From a virus, in IMG/VR virus record IMGVR_UViG_3300003178_000001, positions 1 to 36,639 of that record: a stretch of DNA of 36,639 bases. One strand, 5' to 3'. Each line of letters begins with the position of its first letter. The first letter of the stretch is position 1. The notes beneath the pieces were generated by a model. That model saw nothing but the letters and a program-made list of their open reading frames with translations. It did no database searches and had not been told where the DNA came from. Positions 8,780 through 19,070 of the stretch are shown here, piece by piece. The translations under genes were made by a program, and so were the position numbers.

Positions 8780-9210
8780 TGGCTTGGTGGCTAGCAGCGG
8801 CAGGTGTTGGGCTGTCCCTGATTGGTGGCAGCAAGAGGCGCAAGGCCAGGCGTCGAGAGGCCGAGCAAAGGATGCGTTTGGCCCGGATGAAGGCAGATTT
8901 GAGGTGGGAACAATTCCTGGATGATGCAAAGGAATTTGAGCGTCAGCTTCGGCAGTACGTGGGGAAACAGAAGGCAATGGTCGGGGCATCTGGCGTCACC
9001 ATGGCAGGAGGGCCAATGACGATCATCCAGGAGACGCTGAGAATAGGGGAGGAAGATTTGCAGACCATGTACAGAAACGCGGACAGGGAAATCAGATTTA
9101 TCCTGTCCGGCGGAGAAATGCAGTTGAAAGCTGCAAGAGACATGAACAAGGCTGATTTCTATTCTGACATCGGCAATGCAATGCTGAGTTTCGGGTCATT
9201 CATCGAATGA
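8779..9210 (+). CDS. Internal virion protein, T7 gp14-like
   Basis: A 143-aa protein with a hydrophobic N-terminus (WWLAAAGVGLSLIGG), a basic patch (KRRKARRRE) and a helical remainder with GASGVTMAGGPM near the middle. This is a recurrent pattern in small podovirus internal virion proteins, which form the outer-membrane part of the ejection channel. It is coupled to tail tubular protein B by a one-base overlap and to the next gene by ATGA. Family assignment rests on pattern and position. Confidence 0.82.
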   Translation: MAWWLAAAGVGLSLIGGSKRRKARRREAEQRMRLARMKADLRWEQFLDDAKEFERQLRQYVGKQKAMVGASGVTMAGGPMTIIQETLRIGEEDLQTMYRNADREIRFILSGGEMQLKAARDMNKADFYSDIGNAMLSFGSFIE

Positions 9211-10748
9211 AACTGATCATTCCCAACAGACGTGTTCGCCTGACAACCCAAGTCCCAGAAGCGCCTTACGATGCGAGTGGAGAAATCGCGCAAGGAAAGG
9301 TGATTGGGGCACTCGGCAACAAGCTGACCAATCTCTGCATTAGGTTGGAGAAAGCAGCGAGGGAGGCGAGACAGAAGGCAGAGGCGACACAGGCGCTCTC
9401 AGAGGTCGAAGAAGCATATGAAGAATGGTTCTTCGAGAGATCTCAGGATCCGAGTCCTGAGTCATACGAGACGCTGGTAAGTGATGCGAAACAGGTGCAA
9501 AGGAGCTTGCTCCAGCATATCGAGGACAAGATAGAAGATCCGGAGCTACGGGCATCTGCATCCAATTCCGCGATAAAGTATTTCAGAAAAAAGACAGCAG
9601 AGGCACGTGTAAAGGCCCGCGAGCACGCAGTCGGATATACCCGTGCACTGGATGACCTGGTTAGCGCGAAGGCTGCAAAAGTGCTGGCACTTCAAGACTC
9701 TCCTGAACGTGTGCAGGAGGGAAAGCAGCAGTTCGCAGATCACATCCGTAGCCAAATGGAGCTTGGCGTGTACTCTCCGGAGGAAGCGGTCAAGAGAACG
9801 ATGTCGTTCAATTCCTCCGTGGACGAGGCACGCATCATTCGCCGTCTCAGGGAAAATCCGGACATTGTTCTTGCGGAGTTGATGAACAATGAACTCCTGA
9901 ATCAGTCGTATCCGGATTTGGATGCGGAGCGACGGGAAAGACTGATAAACCAGTCGATTAGATACATCGAAGCCAAGGCAAGACAAGAGGATATTGAAAG
10001 GAGACAGCGGGAGCGCGAGGAAGAACGTGCCCTTAAAAGGGCATGGGCGAAGAATGAGGGAGAATTGTGGGCCAGGGTGTTCTCTCCGAACATGGAAGAT
10101 GTTCCGTCGTACCAGGAAATCGCGGATATGGTGGAGAAACAGGAACTCAACCCTGACAAGGCGGACATCTACTACAAGGCATTGCAGGCCAGGGCAAAGG
10201 ATCAGGGAATAGACGATCCGCAGATTGCGGAACGGATTGAAAGACAGGTTCATCTCGGTGAAATCACGGATCCATCTGTCATCATTGGGATGGTTGGAAA
10301 CGGGCTGTCAATGGAAACAGCGAGGCGTCTCATCGGAGACATGAGGAATCCGATTATCCTGTCGAATCCACAGTACAAAGAGGCCGTGATGTGGCTTGAG
10401 GGAGTCATCGGATACAACCCAATTGCCGGAGTTGGAATCAATCCTGCGGTGCAAGCGAAGGCAGCGGAGGCCAGGCGTGAGCTTCGCGTGCTGGTGACTG
10501 AAGGAGAAGATCCATGGGATGCGGCAATCAGGATTGCGCCGAAATACAAGAAAATCACATCCAGCATGATTCCTGATACCACGTACCAGACAGTGGAAGA
10601 GGTCATGCAGGCACTATCCGATGGTGATATTTCAGAACGAGAGGCGGAAATCGAAATCAGCAGAATCAAGATGAAGGAAGCCGCGAAGCGTCGTACAGAA
10701 GAGGCCATGCAAGCACTGGAGGCGAGAAAGAATGAAGCACAGCAGTGA
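9207..10748 (+). CDS. Internal virion protein, helical (gp15-like position)
   Basis: A 513-aa, very highly charged and almost wholly helical protein. Long coiled-coil segments occur at about residues 40-75, 95-160 and 245-290 (ERRQREREEERALKRAW) and in the last 60 residues. No enzyme motif is visible. Its place between a gp14-like protein and a very large virion protein matches T7 gp15, which lines the periplasmic ejection tunnel. It overlaps the next gene by 17 bases. AGA, AGG and CGT codons are common, in keeping with the encoded tRNA-Arg(UCU). Confidence 0.78.
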   Translation: MKLIIPNRRVRLTTQVPEAPYDASGEIAQGKVIGALGNKLTNLCIRLEKAAREARQKAEATQALSEVEEAYEEWFFERSQDPSPESYETLVSDAKQVQRSLLQHIEDKIEDPELRASASNSAIKYFRKKTAEARVKAREHAVGYTRALDDLVSAKAAKVLALQDSPERVQEGKQQFADHIRSQMELGVYSPEEAVKRTMSFNSSVDEARIIRRLRENPDIVLAELMNNELLNQSYPDLDAERRERLINQSIRYIEAKARQEDIERRQREREEERALKRAWAKNEGELWARVFSPNMEDVPSYQEIADMVEKQELNPDKADIYYKALQARAKDQGIDDPQIAERIERQVHLGEITDPSVIIGMVGNGLSMETARRLIGDMRNPIILSNPQYKEAVMWLEGVIGYNPIAGVGINPAVQAKAAEARRELRVLVTEGEDPWDAAIRIAPKYKKITSSMIPDTTYQTVEEVMQALSDGDISEREAEIEISRIKMKEAAKRRTEEAMQALEARKNEAQQ

Positions 10749-13700
10749 AGTTGATATTCCTGTGCTGTCCCCTGTTCCTGATGGGACGGAGGATGAAGTA
10801 AAGGGGCAGTTCTCGCAGAATGTGCAGCTTGAGGCTGAAGCGGTGTCCCTTGCTCGTCAGAAACGCGCAGAGTTGAACAGATCTGTTCAGGAAGCCAGGA
10901 AGCAGGCCGAGCCGGTGCTTGCGAAGGTCAACTTGTTCTCGAACGGGACGGATGAAGAAAAGGCAGATGATGCCGTATCAACCCTGAAGATCGAGGACTA
11001 TGAAGCGCTCGATCTGTACCGCAATATCGCCAGAAAGGAAATGGCGTTGAGCATGGTGGACGACGAAAAGAGCGAATCAGCCAGGCAGGCGGTATCCGCA
11101 TATGAACAGCAGAAAGAGTATATAGAGCAGTTTTCGGACGAAGAAAGAAAGCTGGTTTATCGCCTGTATCTCCAGAAGCTGAAGGCGAGAGAATCCGGGT
11201 TCAGCGTCAATCCTGTTGTGTCGCTGGATGAGCTTAATCGTTTCTTCGGCATCAAGAAAAAGGATGATGGCACCGAAGGTCCAGTGGCAGGATATGTAGC
11301 GCGTGGTATTGTGCAGGCCGCCGCTGGCGTTGCGGATGCGATGATCGAGATTTCCCAGACAGGGGAAATGCTCATGAACGTTGTGACTCCGGATGTCGTT
11401 GCAGAATGGCTTGGTCCTGAAGTGGCGGTGATGAAGGAGTGGAGAGAAAAGGAGTTGCTTGCAGTTGACAAGGAGAGGGCAGAAAAGGAAACGATTGTCG
11501 AGCGCCCAGATACAGCAACTGAGGGAATCATCAGGTCTGCGACACAGTTTTTTGCCCCATTTGCGGCGGCTGCGAAAAGCATGGCAGGTATCAAGTGGGC
11601 ATCAGGATTCCAGAAGATGGCTGCATATGAGGCTGTCGCTGGTCTTGTGGGGTTCGCCGCATTTGATGCAGCCGACGGCAATCTCCATTCCTTCCTGCGC
11701 GAGATTGGTGTGGACAATGCTTACACCAGGGCGTTGTCATCGGATCTGGCGTCGAACCAGATCGAAGGAAAGGCTCTCACCCTGCTGGAAGATACGTTGC
11801 TCGCGGCAGGGATAGGGTTTGTTTTCTCGGGTGGGAAATGGGTGATTGCGAAGGGCGCAAGCGAGGATGGAAGCAGAAGGCTTGCAAGATCCATTCACTA
11901 TGCCGGGGTGATGATGAACAGGGCCAGGGAGTCGGTGGCAAAGGCGTTCAAGCAGAAAGCCGAATCCCTGATGAGGTTCCAGTCCGTTGAAGAGCAGGAT
12001 ATGCTCCAGGCAGCGGAGTTTTCTCGCGAAAAACAGCAGCAGAGTAAGGAGGTGAAAAATGATGAAGAAACACAGAAACAAGAGCCCTCGCAGGAACCGG
12101 AAGCCAAGAAGAAGGTAAGGAAGAAGAAGAGAAGGAAAGAGATCAGCGAGGAAGAAGAACAGGCCCTCTCTGAATACGCGCTCGGGATGATCATTGAGGG
12201 CAAGGACAAGAAGCAGTTTTTCAAGCTGATCGAGCAGAAAACGAATATTGACCGCACTGTGGCTGATCGTGTGTGGTCGTTCGCGCTCGACATGTCGGAA
12301 CGAGGCGGCGCACCGCCGGAGTTCTATTCGTCTCTCGAACGTTCCATCATTGAAAACATGCCGCCTCAGATGCGTGTATCAGACCTTCGGGAGTCTTACA
12401 AGAAATGGGGCGGGATCAAGCAGAACGAGGTCGAGTGGTCGCCGTTCAAAAGGCTGCTTGACCTTCCTGGGGATACTGTGATTCAGAAGGGAGATGTCCT
12501 TAAAACAATCAGGAATGGAAGCGTCAAGGTCATAAAAAGGATCCGTGCGTCGGGGGCGAATGTGTTTCCGGACGATCCTTCTGATATTCCATGGGAGAAC
12601 GACGTTGAAAGATGGTCTGAGGTGGTCAGACTTCGCCTGGAAGATAGTTATGTGTTAGACGAGGCGTTATCCAGGGAGACAGCGGAGATTTTCGACATCG
12701 GGAAAAGCATAGAATCTGAAGTGTTCGATCCGGACGAGGAAGAGCTTCTTGGTCTGTTGGATCGTCTTGAGGAAAATCATGTGGACGCAACTTCCCTGCG
12801 GAAGATGATCAGGGAAACGGATGAAGGTATAGAGGTTGAGGATGCAGACGCCTTCATCAATGAGTTGGATATGTTGATTAATAAAAGGACAGATGAAATC
12901 AGGGACAATCTCATAGAGAGATTTGCTGACAATGTCGAACCATACGACCTTGGGGTTTACTATCCACAGACCGCAAGAGTCAACGGAATTGACATTAAAA
13001 TGGATGAGGATGGTTATTTCCAGGCGGTTCATTCGGCCACTGGCGAGGAAATATCCTATACATCTGATTGGGAAACGCTGAATTCGGATGTGTCTGAATG
13101 GATCAACTCCAGGAGGCCGGATTTGGTGTTTGCCGGTGAGGATCCCGAAGTTCAATACATGGATTTTGTATCTGATGCGCCTGGTGATCTAAAGGAGTAT
13201 GTCGAGCTTACTTTGCAGTGGGATTCCAGGTTGTTTAGATACAATGCGCCTCACTTCCCAAGCAATTCAACAAATCTCATTGCCCATGCCAGGGGATCAG
13301 TCAGGGAGATCAATGGCGAGAACGTCTTTGTGATAGATGAGCTTCAAAGCGATTGGGATGCATCCATACAGTTCCATGGAACTGCGGATGAAATGGACAA
13401 AATACGCGATCAAATTACACGAAAGCTAGACAAGGTTGTAGAGAGAAGAGACAGGATTGCGGAGCAGATCAAAAGGGATGTGTCTGCTATTGTCTCCAGG
13501 TTTAACAACCTGGAGGAATTTCAATCGTTTGTCTCACAAAAGCTGTCCAAGGCGTTCAAGAGGATTGGCCCGGTATCCGATCAGGATTATCTAGTCGGGC
13601 AGGCGCTCACTGCAAAGACGAAAACAGAACGTCTTGCGTCTGCATTTTTTACCGGAGATCCGGAGAGGATAAAGAATGAACTGACCTTCTCGATCAACAG

Positions 13701-14523
13701 GAGAGATGTTGGCCCGGCAATGAAACCATTCATCTCTGAGGTGTTCGGGGATGACCTTGCAAGGAAGCTGTTTGAATATGCAGATACATATGATCGTGCC
13801 AATTCTCTTCATCGTGAAATAGCTATGGTTCCTGTTGGGACAAATCGGATGCCATGGGAAGGCGGCGCGGCGTTGTTCGCGATGAGGGCAATTGTCAGAG
13901 AGGCGGCATCTCGCGGCATGAACAAAATCATGCTCCAGTCTCCGCAAGGACAGATGGACATATCAGGAACAGATGCCCTGGCGATATTCAAGGCGGATGA
14001 GTCAAAGGTTGTCGTCAAGTACGATCCGTACAACGCGGTAGAAGGGTTCGATGATCTGGATGAAATCAGGGAAGAGATGATTAGCAGAATGAGTAATGTC
14101 AACGGGATGATCAACCTTGTCACATCGGATCCGACAAAGAACAGGGAGAGGTTTATCGACGAGGTGTCATCCGCGATAGAGCGCGGGATGCTGGGCAAGA
14201 AACGAGCACGCAGGTATGCAGAAAGACTGGCGGATGCCTACGAGGAAAGATTGGAGACTGCGATTGTTCCGCGTGCTGAAGGGTTCTTTTATCTGTATGG
14301 GAAAAAGTTTCCATCAGAGCTTAAAAAGTTCATGAAATCGTTCGACAAGAGAATAGAGGTCAACGAGATTGAAGTCGCGGGCAGAGACTATATCCAGATC
14401 GTGATCCCGGAGGATGTGAGGAAAAAGGTTGCAGGGCCGACGAGACTATTCAATTTTCTCGGCCCGGCTGCTATGGGGGCTGCGGTAATGCAGGAGCAGA
14501 GCGATGGAGCACGGCAAGAATAA
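10732..14523 (+). CDS. Large ejected virion protein with polyvalent-protein-like C-terminal domains
   Basis: A 1263-aa protein in the T7 gp16 position. Residues 1-180 are helical. Hydrophobic stretches at about 185-206, 272-314 and 356-376 could insert in the host membrane. A very charged Lys/Glu linker spans about 420-480. The C-terminal half resembles large-polyvalent-protein associated domains: a segment with IKQNEVEWSPFKRLLDL (about 560), NVFVIDELQSDW (864-875) followed by a long helical hairpin, MPWEGGAALFAMRAIVREAA (about 1040-1059), and a C-terminal GFFYLYGKKFPSELKKF block. These motifs recur in giant phage and mobile-element proteins delivered with DNA. No lytic transglycosylase motif is seen. 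Catalytic function is unknown. Confidence 0.82.
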   Translation: MKHSSEVDIPVLSPVPDGTEDEVKGQFSQNVQLEAEAVSLARQKRAELNRSVQEARKQAEPVLAKVNLFSNGTDEEKADDAVSTLKIEDYEALDLYRNIARKEMALSMVDDEKSESARQAVSAYEQQKEYIEQFSDEERKLVYRLYLQKLKARESGFSVNPVVSLDELNRFFGIKKKDDGTEGPVAGYVARGIVQAAAGVADAMIEISQTGEMLMNVVTPDVVAEWLGPEVAVMKEWREKELLAVDKERAEKETIVERPDTATEGIIRSATQFFAPFAAAAKSMAGIKWASGFQKMAAYEAVAGLVGFAAFDAADGNLHSFLREIGVDNAYTRALSSDLASNQIEGKALTLLEDTLLAAGIGFVFSGGKWVIAKGASEDGSRRLARSIHYAGVMMNRARESVAKAFKQKAESLMRFQSVEEQDMLQAAEFSREKQQQSKEVKNDEETQKQEPSQEPEAKKKVRKKKRRKEISEEEEQALSEYALGMIIEGKDKKQFFKLIEQKTNIDRTVADRVWSFALDMSERGGAPPEFYSSLERSIIENMPPQMRVSDLRESYKKWGGIKQNEVEWSPFKRLLDLPGDTVIQKGDVLKTIRNGSVKVIKRIRASGANVFPDDPSDIPWENDVERWSEVVRLRLEDSYVLDEALSRETAEIFDIGKSIESEVFDPDEEELLGLLDRLEENHVDATSLRKMIRETDEGIEVEDADAFINELDMLINKRTDEIRDNLIERFADNVEPYDLGVYYPQTARVNGIDIKMDEDGYFQAVHSATGEEISYTSDWETLNSDVSEWINSRRPDLVFAGEDPEVQYMDFVSDAPGDLKEYVELTLQWDSRLFRYNAPHFPSNSTNLIAHARGSVREINGENVFVIDELQSDWDASIQFHGTADEMDKIRDQITRKLDKVVERRDRIAEQIKRDVSAIVSRFNNLEEFQSFVSQKLSKAFKRIGPVSDQDYLVGQALTAKTKTERLASAFFTGDPERIKNELTFSINRRDVGPAMKPFISEVFGDDLARKLFEYADTYDRANSLHREIAMVPVGTNRMPWEGGAALFAMRAIVREAASRGMNKIMLQSPQGQMDISGTDALAIFKADESKVVVKYDPYNAVEGFDDLDEIREEMISRMSNVNGMINLVTSDPTKNRERFIDEVSSAIERGMLGKKRARRYAERLADAYEERLETAIVPRAEGFFYLYGKKFPSELKKFMKSFDKRIEVNEIEVAGRDYIQIVIPEDVRKKVAGPTRLFNFLGPAAMGAAVMQEQSDGARQE

Positions 14524-17329
14524 TCTGGTCGACGAGGCGCGGCTGGACAATCCCCTGTTCGATACGTTTTCGTATTCAGGGGCAGATGCTCCACCCGAAG
14601 AAGAAGATCCCAACATTGTTCCTCTTCCTGATGGGGATCAATTCAATGTGGCGTCTCTCGGGCCGGTCTTTCGTCGAGGGGTCAAGCAGGCAATAGAAAA
14701 GACGAAGAAAAACATCGTCAATGTCGATCCTGATGCTCTTGCAGAAGAGATCCTTGGCGTTGAGGGTGAAATAAAAGCTGTCGAGGCCGGAGAGAAAAAG
14801 GCCGTCAATATCAATTATGAGTACCTGGACTCTCCTGACAAGCTGAATTACGTGATCAAGACAATCGCGGAGGCGATGCCTGAAGAGGTGCAGAGTGCCA
14901 GGCGTGGCACAAGGACGCACGAAATGACTATGCAGGCAGCGAAAGAGCTTGGCGTCGATCACATTCTTGAGCGCGAAAAAGGCCAGGCATGGAACGCTGA
15001 ACAACTGCTTGCCGCGAGAATGGTTCTGGTGGATTTGAGAAACCGAGCCGATGAACTGGCGTCGAAAATAAAATCCGGTGCGGCAACGGATGAGGAAAAA
15101 GTGGCGTTCAGCCAGACGCTATCAACTATGGCAGCGGTTCAGTTGCAGATCCATGGTGCCGCAGCGGAAGCGGGTAGGGCGCTTAACCAGTTCAGAATCA
15201 TTGCAAAATCAGGGGAATTGAGAGCGCAGGAAATCAAGGACATCCTTGCATCCGCAAATGGCAAGGATGCAGACAGAATTGCAGAGATGTATCTGTCGCT
15301 GGATACGCCAGAGAAGAAGAACAAGTTTGCCAAAAAGGTATGGCAGGCAAAGGGAATAGATATGATCCTGGAATACTGGATCAACGCACTGCTCAGTTCT
15401 CCTATGACGCACGCGGTGAATGTAATCTCGAATAGCGTCGTTGCGCTGATGCAGGTTCCGGAGAGAGTCGGTGCTGCGGTCATCTCGAATGTGTTCCAGG
15501 GCGGGCAGGGTGTCAAGTACGGAGAGGCCGGGGCGCAGCTTTGGGGGATGTATCGCGGGGCGGTTGATGGTTTCAGAGTGGCCGGGAAGGTCATGATGGG
15601 AGCCGAGCCTGATACGCTGACCAAGGTAGAAGCCAGAACCCAAGAGGCAATCACCGCCGATAACGTAAAGCAAATCCTCCAGGGAAACATGGAGGTGATA
15701 AACAAAATCGCGGGTCGTCAGGTTGTCGATCCGCAGCGGCTGGAGCTAGCGGCCCCATTGTCGTCAGGGATCGATCTGCTCGGCAAGATTGTGCGTACTC
15801 CGACCAGGGCGCTATCAGCAGAGGATGAGTTTTTCAAATCCGTGGCATACAGGATGGAGTTGAACGCGCTGGCATACCGCCGTGCCATGGAAAAGGGCCT
15901 TAAAGGGGAGGATGCGGCCAGGTTTATCGCGGAGACGCTGGAGAATCCTCCGGATGATCTTCACCTGAAGGCCATGAACCAGGCCAGATACCAGACATTC
16001 ACCGCGCCACTCGGGCCGACGGCCAATCTTCAGAGGCTTGTAGCTTCGTTCCCTCTTGCGAGGTTTGTTCTACCGTTCATTCGTACTCCGGTTAATATTC
16101 TCAAGTATTCATTCGAGAGAACCCCGCTTGCAGTCTTGTCGGGAGAATTTCGAGGCAAGCTGATGAGCGCCGATCCGGCAGAACGCGCTCTTGCATGGTC
16201 CAGGTTGTCCCTGGGGTCAATGGCGGCGATGTCGATGATCGGGCTCGTGGCCGAAAATTACGACTGCTCAGGAAAGAGGCTGTGCATCACAGGTGCTCCG
16301 CCTGCTGACAAGGCCGGTCGCCTTGCGCTGAAAAGGATGGGATGGAAGCCATACTCAATCAAGGTTGGAGACAAGTTTTATCCGTACAACAGATTCGATC
16401 CCATCGGGCAATTGTTGGGAATCATGGCGGATTCTGTCCGAGTGTTTCGAGGGTTGGAATATGACCAAGCGGAGCACTATGCGGCAGGGCTAATCATGGC
16501 GATTTCCAACAACATCATCAACAAGACATATCTCCAGGGACTCGCGGAAGCGATAGAGGTCATCACCAGCTACGACGAGAACCAATGGGCGAGATGGGCG
16601 CAGAGAATGGCCGGGTCGTTCGTGCCTGCCATCGTTCGCAGGGGAGAGGCGGTTGTTGATCCCGACTACCGTGAAACATTCGATCCCGAAGAGGATGCTC
16701 TGACGCAGTGGCAACGTCAATGGTGCGCGAATACGCCAGGGTGTTCAGAGGACATGCCGACACTGAGGAATGTATGGGGTGAACCTGTGCGCCCCGGAAT
16801 ATGGGGCTCTCCCATAGCCGATTTCGTGTTGCCGGGCGCGCCGTCTGAATGGAAACCGACTCCGGCAGATGAGGAAATATGGCGGCTCAAGATGCCGTTC
16901 ACAAAGGCATCGCGAATCCTTGATGGGATGCGGTTGGGGTTGCGGGAGTACGACGATTATATCGTCCTGATTGCGAAAACCCCGGCCCCGCAGTCTCTTG
17001 AAGTCATGGGCGTTGACATTGGAGGATTGCCGCTTAAGGAAGCGATCAACAAGATCGTCAAATCAAAGGGGTATGGGATGCTTTCAGATGGAGTCGATCC
17101 ACCCGGCGGTAAAGTGCTTCTGCTCAGAAAAATATATGAGCTATACAAGCAGCGCGGGCGGATGATGCTCTACGCAAAATATCCGTACCTGATGGAGACA
17201 GCGGCGGCGAGAAAGCGGGCCCAGCTTGTGGCCGCAGGAGTGCCAGAGGATGAGGCGGAAGAAGAGGCCATGCAGTTCTTGATCATGCTGAGAGAACAGG
17301 TGCTCGATTACGCAGGAGAGCAGAGATGA
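14504..17329 (+). CDS. Large internal virion protein with membrane-associated helices
   Basis: A 941-aa protein starting 20 bases inside the previous gene. It has an acidic, probably disordered N-terminus (1-50). Residues 287-315 carry EYWINALLSSPMTHAVNVIS, a motif recurrent in phage polyvalent and ejection proteins. TPTRALSAEDEFFKSVAYR (about 425) and RFVLPFIRTPVNILKYSFER (about 520) are further repeated signatures of this family. Several amphipathic or hydrophobic helices fit insertion into the host envelope during DNA entry. No protease or muramidase residues are recognised. It ends in an ATGA overlap with the tail fibre gene. Confidence 0.82.
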   Translation: MEHGKNNLVDEARLDNPLFDTFSYSGADAPPEEEDPNIVPLPDGDQFNVASLGPVFRRGVKQAIEKTKKNIVNVDPDALAEEILGVEGEIKAVEAGEKKAVNINYEYLDSPDKLNYVIKTIAEAMPEEVQSARRGTRTHEMTMQAAKELGVDHILEREKGQAWNAEQLLAARMVLVDLRNRADELASKIKSGAATDEEKVAFSQTLSTMAAVQLQIHGAAAEAGRALNQFRIIAKSGELRAQEIKDILASANGKDADRIAEMYLSLDTPEKKNKFAKKVWQAKGIDMILEYWINALLSSPMTHAVNVISNSVVALMQVPERVGAAVISNVFQGGQGVKYGEAGAQLWGMYRGAVDGFRVAGKVMMGAEPDTLTKVEARTQEAITADNVKQILQGNMEVINKIAGRQVVDPQRLELAAPLSSGIDLLGKIVRTPTRALSAEDEFFKSVAYRMELNALAYRRAMEKGLKGEDAARFIAETLENPPDDLHLKAMNQARYQTFTAPLGPTANLQRLVASFPLARFVLPFIRTPVNILKYSFERTPLAVLSGEFRGKLMSADPAERALAWSRLSLGSMAAMSMIGLVAENYDCSGKRLCITGAPPADKAGRLALKRMGWKPYSIKVGDKFYPYNRFDPIGQLLGIMADSVRVFRGLEYDQAEHYAAGLIMAISNNIINKTYLQGLAEAIEVITSYDENQWARWAQRMAGSFVPAIVRRGEAVVDPDYRETFDPEEDALTQWQRQWCANTPGCSEDMPTLRNVWGEPVRPGIWGSPIADFVLPGAPSEWKPTPADEEIWRLKMPFTKASRILDGMRLGLREYDDYIVLIAKTPAPQSLEVMGVDIGGLPLKEAINKIVKSKGYGMLSDGVDPPGGKVLLLRKIYELYKQRGRMMLYAKYPYLMETAAARKRAQLVAAGVPEDEAEEEAMQFLIMLREQVLDYAGEQR

Positions 17330-18681
17330 CCGTTTCTACTGACTATGAGCCGGAAATCCTGAAAACCGATGGTGGTGTGACCAGGTTCTATTTTTCCTGG
17401 ACCATCGAGAAAACATCGGATCTGGAAGTGTGGTATCTGGATTCGTCCGGCAATCTCACCAAGCTGGCGGAAACTACGGATTACACCGTTGGATATGTCG
17501 GCTCTCTTCCAACGTCAGGGTACATTGATATTCCTTCGGCAAAGCCGGATGGCGGATATATCGCCATCTACAGAAAGGTTTCCACCGATCAGACGCAGAC
17601 CGTAGATCGAGGAAATACCATCCCTCCGGATGGAATCGAAACTGCCCTCGACCACCTGGCCCGACAGATCCAGGATGTGAGGATGAGGGTAGAGCGGATG
17701 CTGGAGTTTCCGCAGGCGGATCCTCTCACTAATGTGTCCCTGGTACTTCCGTCTCCCAAGGCAAGCAGAGGTATAAAGTGGGATGCGACGGGCCAGAAAC
17801 TCGTCCTCACGGACAAAGATCCGGATGTTGATGCGAATACGACGGCAAAGGAGGGTTACGTTTCTATCACGTCGTCAGACACAACCAACGGCCCGCTCAA
17901 CACAAAGATCGTAGCAACCGGCGGCATTGCCGCGAGGGTGCTTTCTCCTGGGTCAGACGAAAAGCTGGAGCTGTCAATCGCCCCTGGCGTGAAGGCAATC
18001 AACTCGAATTATACGCTTGTTGAGAGCGACCGGAATTCGATCATCCAGGTGAACGGTGGTGCGAACATTGTCACCATCACTCTCCCGTCGTCTCCACAGA
18101 CAGGTGATATTTGGGAAATCTTCAATTCCGGGACACAGCGAGCCGTACTGGTCAGCGCATCGGCATCAATCATTGGCCCCAAATACATCCACGTTCAGAG
18201 CGTTGGAAGGTTCTGGTACGACGGCGCGAACTGGAACAGATTGGACAATCTGGGCGCGTTCATGGAAATGGCATGGCACCAGACTGGCGCGATGTCATCG
18301 GGATCATATCAATCGGGTACGATAGAAGATGCGGCATTAAACCCTCTTGGAATAATTTCAAATGGGCAAAGCGTTGTGCAAATGCCATCTGGTTCTGCTG
18401 CGGAGTTCTTTGCCAGGGGGGAGTTTTCGGATACGACAACCGGAACAAAAAGACGGCTTCGTATAACTACTGGAGGAAAGATATTGAATGATGTCATTCC
18501 TCACGGATACACGTTTGGCGGTGCGATTGCGGAGACAACAGATATAGGGCAGGGTGTTCTTACATGCACTGTCGGGAAAACGTATTTCGCATCTGCAACA
18601 AATATTGCAGGGTATATATGGGCTGATACATCTGGCTCGTTCACTGGTCATGTATGGATGATGGTTAGGGTGTGGTTGTGA
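17326..18681 (+). CDS. Tail fibre (T7 gp17-like N-terminus)
   Basis: A 451-aa protein. Residues 1-150 follow the T7 fibre N-terminal domain pattern: beta-strands with FYFSWTIEKTSDLEVWYLD, TTDYTVGY, GGYIAIYRKV, then NTIPPDGIETALDHLARQIQ and a helix ending in RMLEFPQ. This part attaches to the tail. The rest is Gly/Ser/Thr-rich beta structure, and the last 130 residues look like a trimeric receptor-binding tip. Host range should be set by this tip. No chaperone or autocleavage motif was recognised. Confidence 0.88.
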   Translation: MTVSTDYEPEILKTDGGVTRFYFSWTIEKTSDLEVWYLDSSGNLTKLAETTDYTVGYVGSLPTSGYIDIPSAKPDGGYIAIYRKVSTDQTQTVDRGNTIPPDGIETALDHLARQIQDVRMRVERMLEFPQADPLTNVSLVLPSPKASRGIKWDATGQKLVLTDKDPDVDANTTAKEGYVSITSSDTTNGPLNTKIVATGGIAARVLSPGSDEKLELSIAPGVKAINSNYTLVESDRNSIIQVNGGANIVTITLPSSPQTGDIWEIFNSGTQRAVLVSASASIIGPKYIHVQSVGRFWYDGANWNRLDNLGAFMEMAWHQTGAMSSGSYQSGTIEDAALNPLGIISNGQSVVQMPSGSAAEFFARGEFSDTTTGTKRRLRITTGGKILNDVIPHGYTFGGAIAETTDIGQGVLTCTVGKTYFASATNIAGYIWADTSGSFTGHVWMMVRVWL

Positions 18682-19070
18682 GCGAAAACAAGATAATAGA
18701 CTTTCTTCTGTGGGCGGTTGCCGGGCTGGCAAGCGTTCTGTGGGGCAGGCTTGAATGGAGCCACAGGCAGTTGAAAAAGGATCACGATGTTGTCAAGGGA
18801 AAGATTGCAAAGGAAATCGGTGAACTGAAGCAGGAGAATGTAAGGATGAAAGTGGAATCTGTGAAGCGAGATGACATGATCGCTGATCTGAGGCGTTCGA
18901 TTTCATCCAAGGTGGAGACGGCTCATCTCGACATTCATATGAAAGCCCTGACAAAAGCCATTTCAGAAATGAGGGACGATCTGAAATCCGAGCTTTCAGA
19001 GATGAGAAAGCTATCGAGAGAGGACATCAAGGCACTCCATGAGCGGATAGACAGGATCGCGCAGAAATGA
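18678..19070 (+). CDS. Membrane-anchored coiled-coil protein, lysis region
   Basis: A 130-aa protein begun at GTG 18678, which overlaps the fibre stop as GTGA; GTG 18672 is an alternative. One hydrophobic segment (about residues 8-22, FLLWAVAGLASVLWG) is followed by a long charged helix with heptad spacing. It resembles small single-pass proteins next to holins, perhaps a holin regulator or spanin-like protein. A real spanin pair exists downstream, so the exact job is unclear. It overlaps the next gene in ATGA. Confidence 0.72.
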   Translation: MSENKIIDFLLWAVAGLASVLWGRLEWSHRQLKKDHDVVKGKIAKEIGELKQENVRMKVESVKRDDMIADLRRSISSKVETAHLDIHMKALTKAISEMRDDLKSELSEMRKLSREDIKALHERIDRIAQK

